Shown here in pieces: positions 31,488-43,659 of a stretch of 64,000 nt of DNA. Each line of letters opens with the position of its first letter. Within the stretch, counting starts at the first letter, position 1. The position numbers were made by a program, and so were the translations under genes. The stretch is taken from NCBI GenBank assembly GCA_964019425.1, contig OZ025810.1, positions 496,001-560,000 of the forward strand. The letters run 5' to 3'. The DNA comes from Flectonema sp. DT1601. Taxonomy: Eukaryota; Euglenozoa; Diplonemea; Diplonemida; Diplonemidae. A model generated the notes under the pieces. It had not been told where the DNA came from. It ran no database searches and saw only the letters and a program-made list of their open reading frames with translations.

Positions 31488-34202
31488 TTAGTTTGCAATT
31501 GCCTTGCAAAGAAGATCTCTGAGGTCATCGTATGCTCCCTTAGCTGTTACAGTTACAGCAACGTGTCCGTCAGCAGTAAGAGCAACCTGTGTTAAATTTT
31601 GTAATAGAATCGTGAATCTAATTATAGATAATGGAGAATAGAATAATAACACAAACCTTTACCAACATGAGAAGATCAAAGTGTGGCTCAAAGCACATCT
31701 GACCAGACAGATGAATTTCATGTTCAACAGTGGAAGAGTCAGTTGGGACTTCACCTGTTCCATCCATAACTGAGAATCCATAAATATTTATAATTAGATT
31801 TGTAACAGTTTGAAGGTTCTTGACAATGTCCAGGAGATAGGTTTCTTCTGTGACCTCATCGGTTTCGGTTTCCCACGCTGCTTTGAAATCTGGAATGTAG
31901 TTCCCTCTGAGGTAACTGTTCAAGGCAATGAAGATATCCTCTGCAAGAGGATACTCATCTTCATCATCCGCGTCTTCCTCACTTGCAAATCTCAAAGTAG
32001 CAGTGGCAGTTCCTTCAGGGTATGCTGCTTCTCTATCAAAACAGACAAAGCAACTACCCTCACCATTCGGCTCAACAATCTTTGCATTGATAGCGAATTT
32101 CGGTTTCCAATAGCTCACCAAGTCCTCATCGTTTTCAATATCAACGTTAATTTGAAGATTGTAGAACGCTTGATCTTCCAACGTGTTCTTAATCTTAAAA
32201 TGTAATATCATATAATCAGTGTAGCAGTGAGTAACATAAGTAACAACGTATTCACATTCCTTATCCGTAAGGTATTGTGGTTCAGTTGTTTTAAATACTT
32301 CTCCCAACTTTCTGAATTCTGGTACACGTTCGAGTTCCAGTGCCTGTTTTTTTTTTTTTTTTTTTTTTTTTTTGTGTTTGTCGTTTTTTTTTTCAATAAT
32401 ATAATTTCATAAAAGTAACATACCCATTTGTTTTCAACATCTTCAGGGATCGCAACAAGTGCGCTGAGTCCACTGGACTTATTATCGATTGGTGGCGGAG
32501 CATCACCAGCAGCAATAGGAGCTGGAACTGCAACACGGACGTCGGTCTCTACTTCCATGATGAACATATCAATCATTTCCTGATCACCTTCTTCTAAAAG
32601 AGCGATGTAGAACAGTGCTCTGTCACGAACCTCACCATCGTTATCTGAAGCAGCTCTATGCAACAAAGTCATTATAGAGTCTCTGAGGTTTTCACACTTT
32701 GCAGCAAACTTTGCTAATGTTGATACAGCAGCAGCTCTGACAACTGGAACTTCCAATAGAACTCTGTTGTAGATGAAACGAACAAATTTCGATGGAGTTG
32801 GGTTCTTAGGTCCTTCCTTTCCAAGAAGAGATAGAATACGTTGGCTGATCTTACTGTACTCACAGTCTTCAATCAAAGTACACAATGATAGGAGTTCCTC
32901 TTCTTTAGCAGCTGGATTGGTCTCAACAATGTTTGCAATCGTCTCAACAATTGACATCTTGTACTCAAATCCTCCTTCACTACGAAGAGCATCGTTCAAA
33001 AACTTTAAAAAGACGGCGTGTTTTTGAGGGAATTTCTTTCCCAAGACTCGCATTGACTGAATTACAACAGACTTGAATTCATCAGCGATGTCATTCAAGA
33101 ATCTGGTAATCTCCTTCATCAGTCTATCAATAGAGTGTTCTGATCCAGTCATTAAGACAGTAGTGATAGCAAGTGTTGCAATATTTCTGTTTGAATCAGT
33201 AAACAAAGTTTCCATATCAATATTGCAAGTAGCAACCAACAATGGGTTAGTTGTTGCAAGCTTGTTAAGAAGCCTTAAAGTTGCAAACTTCAACACAGGC
33301 TTGTAGAACGACAAGTATATCTGTAACACCACTACTACTGATGTTAACTCCTTGGCGTTTAGTCTCAAAGAGCAGAGACACTTCGCTGCTTCAAATACAA
33401 CCATGTCGACTCCGTGACGAATAGATTCCTTAACAAATCTGTACATCTCTTCATTGTTTGCAATGTCATCCTGAAGGAATTCAGTACACATTCTGATTAA
33501 CAAACAGAGTGCAAGTGGTGAGTTGATTGGAATCGTTTGAGCTGACTGAACCTGTTTTAAAACAACTTGTCTGTTGTTCTTCTTTAACTTGTGAAGTAAA
33601 GCTAGCGAGTGATATTGAACCATGTGACTCTTCTGACGGAGAGCTTCAGATACTTCATTTGACCATTTGCGGACAAGGTCTGGAACTGTTTTTGTTAAGT
33701 GAAGTCCAGTTACCAGTGCAGCAGATCCAACAGGAGGATTCTTATCAAGAATTGCCTGTTTTAGAGAACGTTCTCCAGGTCCTAACATAGTGACATCAGT
33801 AATCTTACGAAGAGTTCTGATGGCGTTGGCCTTTTGCATGTCAGTACCCTTGTCTATGTCCTTATATAAGATTTGTGTCGCGATAAACATTTGATCTGCG
33901 TAAGGAGAGAGTTCCTTCATTAAGATGTAGACTTGTCTTCTCAAGTCTTGATCTTCTGACTGAAATAACTTTGTTGTTGCAAAGAAGATGTCTGTTGCTT
34001 CGCTCTCAGTTAACTCTTCTCCTTGTGAGAGAAGGTACAGAAGCTTTACCACGGCTTGGATGCATTTTCTCTCATTCACAGTGCTTTCAGCAAATATTTT
34101 TGTCTCTTGCAGAACGGTACTCTTCTCCAGACCAGCGAATGGCAATGGGTCTGGCATGTCCTCGTACTGCATCATATCCTGTTGTTTGCCAATTCTAGAC
34201 AT
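31488..34202 (-). CDS. COPG: Coatomer (COPI) subunit gamma
   Basis: Three exons joined by hand: 34202-32424, 32343-31657 and 31586-31488 (introns of 80 and 70 bp), 854 aa. Human gamma-COP is about 874. This large subunit of the COPI coat on Golgi vesicles has an N-terminal HEAT-like solenoid (about 1-540), a short linker (VPAPIAAGDAPPP) and a C-terminal appendage ending in VTVTAKGAYDDLRDLLCKAIAN. The start MSRIGKQQDMMQ was preferred over an in-frame upstream Met that lies in the leader region. Its ATG is 17 bp after an acceptor (TTTTATTACAG). The first intron ends in an A tract of over 25 bases before CAG. Only 78 bp separate the ATG from the stop of the gene upstream. Confidence 0.96.
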
Positions 34203-34279
34203 TATGTTGGATGCCCCTGTAATAAAATAATATGAATAAACAACCATCTTAATTATAACTACTTATGTGATTATAATTT

Positions 34280-34978
34280 TCACAGTAAACCCATCATTTG
34301 CATTGCAAGTTGGTTGTCTATGTCGTCATCTTCTTGTTGTTTTATTTCACGAGGTCGTTTTTGTTTTTTTATCGATTTTTTATCCTTCTTAGGATAACCT
34401 CTGGTTGGATCAATGTGTCTCTCAGGAAGGTCATCTATGACTGTAAATTCAATTTCACGATCTTTGAGAAGACGTGCTGCGGCTTTGCGTGAAGTCTTTG
34501 ACGGAAAGAACAAATTATTCGTTATCAATCCATCTTGATCAGTTGTTAGAGTTGTTTTTATAACTGATTGTAAAGGAATTTCAGATACATTAATCAAAGT
34601 GCGTATCTCATACTGATTATTATTATTATTATTTACATTCTGTTGCCGTGATTCATATTGCTTTATAAGTTCCTCGAACTCTTTCATCCTCTTTTGATAT
34701 TCCTCCAACGGCAAACATCTCATCGTTTTATTTTTTACATTTTCTAGTTCTGTTTTCAGCTCCGAAGGAGTGACATATTTCTTTTTAACATCAGTCTTTG
34801 TGCCCCAGGCATATCGTTCTGACATGGCTACTGCTTGTTCTACTTCTGAGAATACGACGACGGCACTGGAACTTGATACCGTCACAGATTCAATTTCACT
34901 GTCATTAGAAAGGGTTTCTCGAAGCTCTGCTTCAGATGCTACCGGTTCGAAGTACAGTGAACGGTCATCTTTATTCAT
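34280..34978 (-). CDS. Uncharacterised 232-aa basic protein, possible RRM
   Basis: A single exon. Residues about 5-60 have the rhythm of a degenerate RNA-recognition fold (SLYFEPVASEAELRETL, then SSSAVVVFSEVEQAVAM). About 70-110 is a charged helix, followed by an Asn run and a beta-rich stretch (RTLINVSEIPLQSVIK). The C-terminus is very basic (KKDKKSIKKQKRPRE) and ends in Met-rich AMQMMGLL. I do not recognise the family. The basic tail suggests a nuclear or nucleolar RNA-linked role, which is a guess. Its stop is 78 bp from the ATG of COPI gamma, unusually tight. A leader intron of about 110 bp is visible upstream. Confidence 0.75.
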   Translation of the reverse strand: MNKDDRSLYFEPVASEAELRETLSNDSEIESVTVSSSSAVVVFSEVEQAVAMSERYAWGTKTDVKKKYVTPSELKTELENVKNKTMRCLPLEEYQKRMKEFEELIKQYESRQQNVNNNNNNQYEIRTLINVSEIPLQSVIKTTLTTDQDGLITNNLFFPSKTSRKAAARLLKDREIEFTVIDDLPERHIDPTRGYPKKDKKSIKKQKRPREIKQQEDDDIDNQLAMQMMGLL

Positions 34979-34984
34979 AGCATT

Positions 34985-35023
34985 CTTAATGGAGAAAATA
35001 AACGTTATTGTTCTTCACTTTAC

Positions 35024-35057
<34 letters not shown>

Positions 35058-35095
35058 CATCTTTAAATCATCCTGTGGACAAAAAAAGAAAGTAC
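34985..35095 (-). other. Putative leader intron with long A/T tract
   Basis: Donor ATCAG|GTACTT and acceptor CTCCATTAAG, ending 6 bp before the ATG of the 232-aa protein. It contains a T run of nearly 30 bases on the sense strand. Motif-based only. Confidence 0.5.
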
Positions 35096-35295
35096 CTGAT
35101 TTATATACTATTGGCTCAACCATAAGCTAAAATAAGTCGATACGTAACATGAACAAAACAAACATCCATTATGGTTAGGTAATAAGGACGTGTTGTACAC
35201 TGGATAGGCGACTCGAAAAGTAGGTAACTACGTTATCACAAAATGATGTCTTACCAATATCAATGGATCCCTCCGATGTGAGACTCTGATTCTCG

Positions 35296-38200
35296 TTAAA
35301 GCATTCCCTTGCGAGCTTTACGATCAGCCATCGCTTTACGATTGTGATTTCCGTGTCTGTTATTGATTAGATTGTAGTGCTTTAATGTTATTAAATATCG
35401 AAAACAGATAAACGATTTGCGTTATCTCTTTCTAGACACAGTAGGATCATAGTAATTGCATACCGTGCTTTGTTCTTGTCCAGGTGGGTGCGGCGCTTTT
35501 TGTCGTCGTCTGTGGCACGTCTCCTGTCGCTTCTGCCGACCTTCTCACCTGTGGCTTCTCCTGACAATGCTCTGGGGAATCCACCTCCACGACCGCCTTT
35601 TCCTCCCTTTCGTCCACCTTTCTTGCCGCCTTTTTGATTGTCGGTATCGATATCTTCTTCTTCTTCTTCGTCTTCGCTTTCGCCGTAGCCACCCCATTCC
35701 TCGTCACTTGGGCAATCCATTGTGTCGTTGCGTTCAATGATATCATCGTCTGTTTGTTATTAAGTTTATAAAATATATAATCAGATATCAGGCTGGGGTA
35801 TTACTTATTAAATCATACCTTCACGTCCTAGTTTTGACTTTGCAACCCTCTCATATGAGTGCGACTGCATTGCTCTTCTCTTCTTCTCTTCTTCAAGGGC
35901 ACCGCCGGGGATGTAGTCGCAGGCATCGTCGGCTTCGTCGCAGTATTCGTATGATTTTTGCGATCTGTTTTTTTGGTTTTTTTTTATTGACACACGACAT
36001 ACATTCTGTAAACAGCTCAAAAGACATACTCTAGAATTCTGTTACGGAGAATTTCATCAAAGTCATCATCATCAGTCTTAACTTTCTGCTGAGCTATAAT
36101 CTTCTGAATAGATAAAAACCTCTCAGGGTTAGTAGACGCTGTTACTGGAGCCCTCGCAGGAACATGTCGATGCAAAGGATGCTTTGAAGGTGAGATAGGA
36201 GGAGTCATAGAGCCTTGAGGTTCTTGGTCTGGAGTCAATAAGTGTGGAGGGAGGTTATTATCAAATATTGCAGCAACTGCCTTCTCAACATTTCCATCAA
36301 AGTACATAAGAACTTTTGAAGCATGATTCGTGTTCTTAACGACATCTGTCCCGGCTATTGCTATTAATGTTTCTGCTTCTGGGTGGGTCTCAACCCGTTC
36401 ACCTCTTGGGGTTACTGATGGTGATACACCTGGACTACGTCCAGCAGATGACAAGAGACCTTCAACTATAGTGTTAACAGTTTCGTAGTCGCTTTCTAAC
36501 ATCTTATTTTGATTTACCATGTCTCGAAGTAGTCCAGTTTTCATTTTAAAAATTACGATTAGATCTACTAAGAAAGAACCCTGTGCGATTCCAGATGGTA
36601 TCGCTTTCCCTTTTCCCATTGAAGCTTGTCCTCGAACCTCATCTGTGTGGGAGTGAAGTTGACAAAGAACTTCTGATAGAAGAAATGACTGCGTTCCATC
36701 ATTTCCAAAAGTTTGTCTCATCAACAAATCAAACGACTGTGGCAGATACTCAACCCTGATTGGTGTGACGAGAGCAAATTTTTTCAATGATTGCAAGATC
36801 GCCTGTTCTATTTTAAACGATTGAAATCCAAAATCCAATTCTTCCCTTCCTCCCTCAACTCTATCGAAAGGAAAGAACATTAACACCAATCTCATTATGT
36901 CTAATAAAGCTGTGGCCAGGTCATGACCAGCGTTTCCTTTCGTCTTTGCAATCAGACACATAACTGGGACTTCGTACATTTGAGTAAACAGTTTTACCCA
37001 ATTACTGATAGGAGTTAACACTCTTACTAAGAAAGGTGCAACTTTCAGAATTGGCCAAAGCGTCTCAACAATTAGCTGACGAATTCTTGCTACTGTTTTT
37101 GCAACTGAAGGCCATGCGTACTTACCAGGAGTGATACTGTTTTTTTTTTTTTTTTTGTTTTTTTTTTGAAATTGATTTTTTTGAAATATTTCACCACACA
37201 TACCAAGAATCTATTGCGTCAGAACACTCTCCGTCAACAGTCTTTAAAAAAGTATCCAACACACCCAATTTCTTTGGTGAAGTATAAAATGAATGACACG
37301 ACACTAAAACAGAACAAACTGACTCTTTCAGAAGTGGAATTCTGTTTGCAGCAGTAGCCATAATACCGAGATTATTAACACAAAACAGTTGGTTATGAGA
37401 GCAGAATAATTGAGCATAGTTACGACAGGTAAACATTCCACGATGTGCAGTATCTTCTTTGTATAAAGCAAATCGAGATACCAATCGAGCTGCAGCATCT
37501 TGATTACTATTGGATCCTTTCAGTAGCGACACAGATGTTTCAGAAGCCCAAGTTCTGGCAGTGGCAGAGTGTACAAAAAGCCCCCAAAAGATTTCCATAG
37601 GCAGTGCTAACAATATTGTAATCTTGGTCGGGGTGTCAATGCCTTCTGTTGTTTGTGTAAGGAAGGTTTCGAGCTTTGATATGTTGTCAGGTTTTTGAAA
37701 GCATTTCTGCATCTCTTCGTTTCCAGCACCAGAGTTAGAAGTTGCCCAAACACCACATCTACCACTGGGTCCATGCCATTCTTGATTGTCATCGTTGAGA
37801 GTAATCCCAAAAGAGATGAGTTGTTTCTTTACGTCGTCAGCTTCTTTAAACTTTTTAGCTTTTCTAAATGCTGCTCGTTGTCTGCAAAGATCAGTTATTT
37901 CTTCATCAGGAGGTAGCTTCACATCTGAAGCTCTCTGTCTTGTTTCTGGTGCTGCTGTGTACCCTCCACTTCGACCTTGTGGTCCAAACCACTTTTGCTG
38001 GTCCTCATCGAGACGGATTCCCCATCTTTGGAGTTTTACTTTTAATTCGTCAGCTTCTTTATATTTACGAGACTTTCGTAATGAGTGACGACTATAACAC
38101 ATGTCTGATATCTCAACATCTGACGGTAGAGGTCCAGATCCTCCTCCCTTCTTAGAACCCTTACCGTCACCCTTTCCTCCTCCTCCTCCTCCCTTCTTTC

Positions 38201-38720
38201 CCGCTTGCTGAGGACGTTGTTGTTGTTGCTGCTGTTGTTGTTGTGGAGGTGGACGTTGTTGTTTAGTTGAAGACTTTGCTGCATTGTCCCATTCTTTAGA
38301 GTTGCCATACTGATCAACAAAGTCTGCTTTTGTGTAAAATTTGTTGTCTGCCGGATCAATTCTTCTTTCAGGAGCGTCCTTCTCCGCAACACGTTCAGCG
38401 GAGTTCCATTCCTTCACACCTCCGTACTGATCCATAAAGTCTTGTTTTGTATAAACTCTTCCATCTGATTGATCTCTTCTTAATTCAGGAGCGGTTCTAA
38501 CTGGTGCTTGTTGTTGTTGCTGTTGTGGTTGTTGTTGTTGTTGTTGTGGTTGTTCTGTTGGTTGAGATGGTGTTTTATTTCCACCAACTCTCTTCGCAGA
38601 TTCCCACTCATCCCTTCCTCCATAACATCTTTCAAACTCTACTCTTGTGTATGCCTTACCATCTGTTGGGTCGATACGTCGTTCCGGTTCCGCTCCTTTG
38701 ACACCCTTCTTACCCCCCAT
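35296..38720 (-). CDS. ASCC2: ASCC2-like protein with repeated N-terminal modules
   Basis: Five exons joined by hand: 38720-37204, 37136-36030, 35964-35819, 35749-35464 and 35356-35296 (introns 67, 65, 69 and 107 bp), 1,038 aa. ASCC2 is the ubiquitin-binding subunit of the ASC-1 complex, which acts in ribosome quality control and alkylation repair. Evidence is a central ASCC2 helical region, a CUE domain (ASKVLMYFDGNVEKAVAAI near residue 740) and a C-terminus RHGNHNRKAMADRKARKGML that matches the human ASCC2 tail. Unlike animal ASCC2, it begins with three copies of a 35-residue module (ERRIDPTDGKAYTR, ELRRDQSDGRVYTK, ERRIDPADNKFYTK), Gln runs and two copies of a helical hairpin (KYKEADELKVKLQRWGI, KFKEADDVKKQLISFGI) resembling the tail module of some tRNA synthetases. 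The ATG is 8 bp after an acceptor (TTTCCAACCAG). Confidence 0.92.
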
Positions 38721-39391
38721 TTTACTGTCCTGGTTGGAAATGTATAAAACACACATCACAACTAATACACAATACTACCAAAGGAATAGCGTTAAGTTAC
38801 GCTGCTACGATATGATTCTCGTTTCATATTTTTTTTCTGTTTTTTTAAAAGTCTGAAGGTATGAAGAAAATTTATTTTTCATATGGTAAACACAATAACA
38901 ATTAGGTTAACTCTAAAATAACAACACATTTCTGGGGGTTTGCGGAGGGATGAGGTGTTTTTTTTTTTTTTTTTTTTCTTATTGAGGGTTTCTATATATG
39001 TTTTCCCCCCCTTTCGAAAGCTGGGATTGAACCGTGTGGCTTAAACATTGAAATTGTGTATTTGATTTAAAAAGTAAATACCATCCCATGAATAGGCCAT
39101 AAGGTACACCTTGCAGCAGTAACACCAAAGTACAAGTGATAAAAAGAACACAATACAACTATTTTATTGATTTTTTTTTTTTTTTTTTCTTAAAAATTAT
39201 ATTAACAAACAAAAACTCACGTTTTTGTACTTACTCACACAAAAAAAACAAAACTGCCATAAAAAGAAGGAAAAAAAAAAAAAAAAATACCAATTATACA
39301 GCAAAGCAAGGACAAGAATGGCGTTAAAAAGAAACAGCTAGTAAGAAACAAATTCTACGACCTGCTAACAGGGAAGAATGGGTGAATAATA
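38721..39391. other. Intergenic, possibly with a last short exon of the next gene
   Basis: Between the PH-like gene (upstream) and ASCC2. It holds T and A runs near 38960, 39170 and 39270. The stretch 39392-39451 may be a terminal exon of the PH-like gene. Nothing else recognised; a chance tRNA B-box-like string at about 39023 has no tRNA around it. Confidence 0.5.
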
Positions 39392-39495
39392 TTATCGGTA
39401 CTCCAACCGCTTAAGGGGATTGACTCGCAAGCCGACGAACCAGCGGACGGGCTCTGTTTTGTGTTTTATGAGTTGAAGTAGTTGTACAACAATAA

Positions 39496-42400
39496 TTAAT
39501 AATAACAATACATTACCTGCACACGCTTCCTAGATCTGATGGCACCATTGGCTTTACGGTTTCCCAATGGACTTACGATTTGACGAACATTTGCTTTCCT
39601 TCGAACATCCTCTGTCCCTGAAGAAGAGTACCCTGATGAACCCCTTCTACTACCAGTACTTGCAGTGCGACGGGCAGGGGAACCAGGTCTGTGTGAAAAT
39701 TTGTTATTTAAAAGAAAGTCTTTTGAAATACCAAAAAGATACATACCGAGGAAGAGCAGATCTCCCAAAAGCAACAATTGGAGATGGAATAGGAAGTGGT
39801 CTACCCTGAGAAAGACTAGTTGGTGAATGTCGACGAACTCTTGCAGGATGATGATGAGGTGATCTTTTACGAAGAGGAGGCTGAACAGATGAGGCCTGAA
39901 CAGAAGTAGTTGTTCTGGTTAAACCAGCGCTACTAAAAGTAGTACTTGAAGACGTATGAACATCTACAACAGAAGAAGTTGTCGTACTTATTGATGGATG
40001 ATTAGCTGGTGGTGTCAGGTACATTATTTGATCAAATCTCTCTTCCGGAACCGGCGCAGTAGCCACCATTTCCGGAGACTTGCTCCTCGAAACTGATCTG
40101 TCACGTGTTGGAGATCTTGAAGGACTTAAAAACGGAGGTGTTGCTGCAGAGTAAACCCTACCGTCAGGACCTTTAACTTTAACATGACTCGCTTTGTATA
40201 AATTTGTTGTTAGTCGAGAGAGTAATCGATGCTCTGCTTGAGATAGGTGAAGAGTGTTTTTAAAATCACCTGCATTCTTAGGAGATAATGACCTACCTCT
40301 AGGACGATGATGTCCAACTACTCCGAGGTGAAGCTTTTCAAATTCCATAAAATACTTTGTTACGATTCCTTTAAAGAGAGACTGAGCCTCATGGAGAGCA
40401 TCATCAGGATCACCTGCTGATGGTGATAGAGAGCGACGTGATTGTCTGCTTGCAGTTGATAGTTGATGACGTGCCTTTTTTACCATCTCATATCCTCTCC
40501 AAACATCTTCAACCATTTTTGATCTAGAACTTAGTATCCAAGCAACCTTTGTAATGCTATCACCATCACCTGATGCAGGTAATTGAGGACTTTGACTTCT
40601 GACAGTCTCTCTTGATCTTGACCTCATTCGAGTAGCTCCCAGTAGAGTAGCGTAGTCAATCTTATCATTTAAAATGTTTGATATTTCGATGGATGACATT
40701 TGCATTAGTTCAGCACCTGATAACCCAGCAAGTGATTGAATGGATTGCTCTGATAGTTTTAAAATATCTCTCAAAAAGAAGTGTAACTCTGTCGGGTTCA
40801 TATCTATAATCCGAGCATGATGTTCTGTTTCTTTATTTTGAGACAACGCTGACTCTGCGACGTCTGCTCGTCGTTCTGCAGTAACGTTGGCTTCTCGAAG
40901 GAGGAGAATATCTGTTTTCTTTGACTCGTTTGCAATTTCTAGATTTAAGACTTGTTCTTCGAGTTCTGAAACACGTCTTCGGAGAGCATCATCGGATGAT
41001 TCAAATTCAGTTCTGGTTTCTAATTGTGTAATTCGTCCCTTAAGGAACTCTATTGTCTGTCCTTTTATCAAAAGCTCATTCGCTACTTCTTCAGAAGTAC
41101 TAATCGCTGTTGTTGGAGTCGATTGAATACTTCTCTCACCTCGTTTGTGTGCTTGCAATTCATTATTTAGTTCTGAGACCTGTCTCCGATATTCACCACA
41201 AAGTGATGATACAAAACCACCTAGCTCTGAGAAATTTTGAGCAGACAACATTTTCTGAATTGTGTCCTCAGTTTCTTTAACTGGTGATGTGCTCACAGTG
41301 TGAGTGTGAACTCTTTGTGGCGATGGACTCTCAGGATGGTTAAAATCTTCATACTCTCCTTCATAAGGATCTTTGTAAACAGGAAGACCACTATCTCCAC
41401 CACCCAGAACACTGTCAATGTCAGAAGTTGTAGGATGATGATCTGTTTGGTAATCCATTGCTGGTAGAGTTCTAGGATAAGACATTGACTCACTCATATC
41501 TTCATGTATTAAATCAGTTCTTGTATCTATAACACTAGCCATACTTGGAGTTGATAACATCTGAACAGGTTCATGTTGTGGAGTGTGCAATGGTGGAGGT
41601 GGTGGTGGTGGTGGGGGAGGGCTAACATCTTCCTTAAATCTAGACAGAGGCTCAGGACTGATACCCAAAGGGGAATCCATAGCGGCTGTTGGTAGTGTTG
41701 TGATGTTCATAGCCTCAACTGATGTTGGAACTGTCATGTCTCTTTCAGTTGATACTCTCTCTACTCTTCTTGGAGGTGATGTTCTCTCACGTCGCTGATG
41801 TTGGTGTTCCGGAAGCTGGTGTTGCCGTTCCTTCTCCTGACGGGAGTGTGGCTGTCCATCTTGCTGTTGTCCTCGTTGCTGCTGCTGTTGCTGTGGTTGC
41901 TTCGGCCGCTCTGGGGATGGTTTTTTCCCCTCGCGTTTAGCCAATTCACGTTCTTTCATTTTCCTCTTTTGCAGTGTGTAGGCGTCGACATTCTCATCAC
42001 TTTTACTAACTGAAGGGACAACAGGCGATGGCAAGACTTCTGGTACAGTTCGAAGTTCTGGCTGCTGCTGTTGTTGTTGTTGTTGTTCTGGTTCAATATC
42101 ATTAATCTCATCATAAACAACAGCCTCATCAGGTTTAACACTAATGAGAGTCATGTCGTCTACTTCAAGTAATGCTACTGTGCCGGGTTCATCTCCAGGT
42201 GTTGCAATAATTGTTGCGATTGTTCCTTTCTTAACAATACATCCATCAGCCTGTACATCCTTTAGTAGAATCATTTTATCGTACATTGTGTGATCAACTT
42301 CTTCAGGTACTCTTGATTGAAGTTCAGTTAACACAGGGGGGATCCCGCCACTGGCAATGTGATTATCAATACTGAGGTCTGCTTCAGGTACGGCATGTGG

Positions 42401-43369
42401 ACTTCCTTCGGGAGTTACTCCCTGCCAAATAGGTAATCTCAGCATTTTGTCAGCTTCTTTAAAGTCCACTTGTTTTAATTCTTTCTTTTCATTTTGAACG
42501 ACGTATGATGGTCCCTCAATCTTAACGACAGTACATGACTCCCAATGAGTTGATCTTCGAAGTTGTAGAGTGTCACCAATTTGGTATTTTTGAACATCAG
42601 ACGACTGTCTTGCTGGTGATCCATCAGAGTTTACCTTGACTTGAGGTGATCGTGGAGTGTGCATGGGAGAGTCAGTCTCTGGAGGTGCTTTTTGAATTAG
42701 TCCAATTGTACTGTCATCAGCAAGACTCTCTACATTCAAAGGTGATTCAGGAGAAAACGAGACTGACTTCGCTTGTTTAGACTCTTTTATATTTCTTCTC
42801 CGATTTTGAGCCCTCCAAAGCTCCGCTTTTCGAACCATCGGCTGCTGTTGAAATCGGAACGATGGAGGCCTCTGAAGAGACAAGAATGACCTGATACTCT
42901 CACTTTTTGTTATTTTTTTTATGAGTAATTCCGACTTTTGAATATACTGATATAGCGTTGTCACAACATCTAAGAATTTCTTTGCGCTTTCTAATGATGT
43001 GAATTGTAACAGCATGTCGTACTCACTTGGTGACTTGATTCCAACCCATCCTTCGCTTTCAAAGAGCAGGGTTATGTCCTGAATTAGGACACACCGTTTA
43101 CCTCCAGCTTCTTTTGTACAAATAAAAATTGAATTGTGTGAAACAAAACAAATTCTATCAACTGGAACAAAAACATTTTCAGAAACTTTTAATACCAATC
43201 CGAAGAAGTACATAACCACTCCACCATCTTTATTAAATAAATCCGTGAAAGGTTCTCGTAGCTTTGGATCAACGTGGTTCAGACAAACATATGAGAGACC
43301 GTTGTCGTTGTTCTTCCCACTTACTTCAATTCGACCGGGTTTTTTTGATGCAGATATTTTACTTGTCAT
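39496..43369 (-). CDS. PH-like/Tudor-like coiled-coil protein, unknown function
   Basis: Exon 1 43369-39747 and exon 2 39688 onwards (intron 58 bp), about 1,270 aa. The N-terminal residues 15-160 look like a PH-type lipid- or protein-binding fold. About 255-310 (DTLQLRRSTHWESCTVVKI) and 350-410 look like two small SH3/Tudor-like barrels. Gln- and Pro-rich linkers follow (about 415-600), then a coiled coil (730-850), a SAM-like helical bundle (LSEQSIQSLAGLSGAELM) and a long Ser/Arg/Pro tail. The 3' end is unsure. Read through, it stops at 39496. If the donor CAG|GTAATG at 39517 is used, a further exon ends at about 39392 (giving PVRWFVGLRVNPLKRLEYR) or 39355. The layout suggests a cytoskeletal or centrosomal scaffold, but I do not recognise the family. 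A possible leader donor AG|GTACTG lies at 43824, beyond two G runs. Confidence 0.82.
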
Positions 43370-43521
43370 TTATAGTCCGGCATTCATAACATTTGAGGTA
43401 TGGTTTTGACTTTTGATTGGGGGGGGGGGGGGGGGGGGTAACTTGATACTAATATTAAATGGAAAAGCAACTTGAAACTGGCTAAAATGAGAATAGGGCT
43501 GGTTGCAATATAAGAAAATCA

Positions 43522-43659
43522 ATAATATGTGCTGTCGAATATGGGGGGTTAACTGTTTGATTTTGTACGTAAAATACAAATGTATTGAATCATAAACAAC
43601 ATAACGATAATTTAACATTAGTTCTGAGATACATAATATGTGCTGTTGAATATGGGGGG
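43522..43659. repeat. 27-bp direct repeats flanking the dispersed repeat
   Basis: 43522-43548 and 43633-43659 share ATAATATGTGCTGTCGAATATGGGGGG with one difference (C versus T at the thirteenth to sixteenth base). The dispersed repeat lies exactly between them. Confidence 0.9.
43544..43633. repeat. Dispersed ~90-bp repeat, copy 2
   Basis: Near-identical to 26613-26703, same orientation, 17 kb apart. It is located in the 5' region of the PH-like gene. Confidence 0.9.

Noticed and set aside
32208-34247. Longer COPI gamma start including an upstream hydrophobic stretch
   Set aside because: The extra residues come from reading through the leader region; the acceptor 17 bp before MSRIGKQQ and homology favour the internal Met.
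39023-39033. Minus-strand GGTTCAATCCC, a tRNA B-box look-alike
   Set aside because: Flanking bases do not form a T stem or acceptor stem and no A box lies at the right distance.
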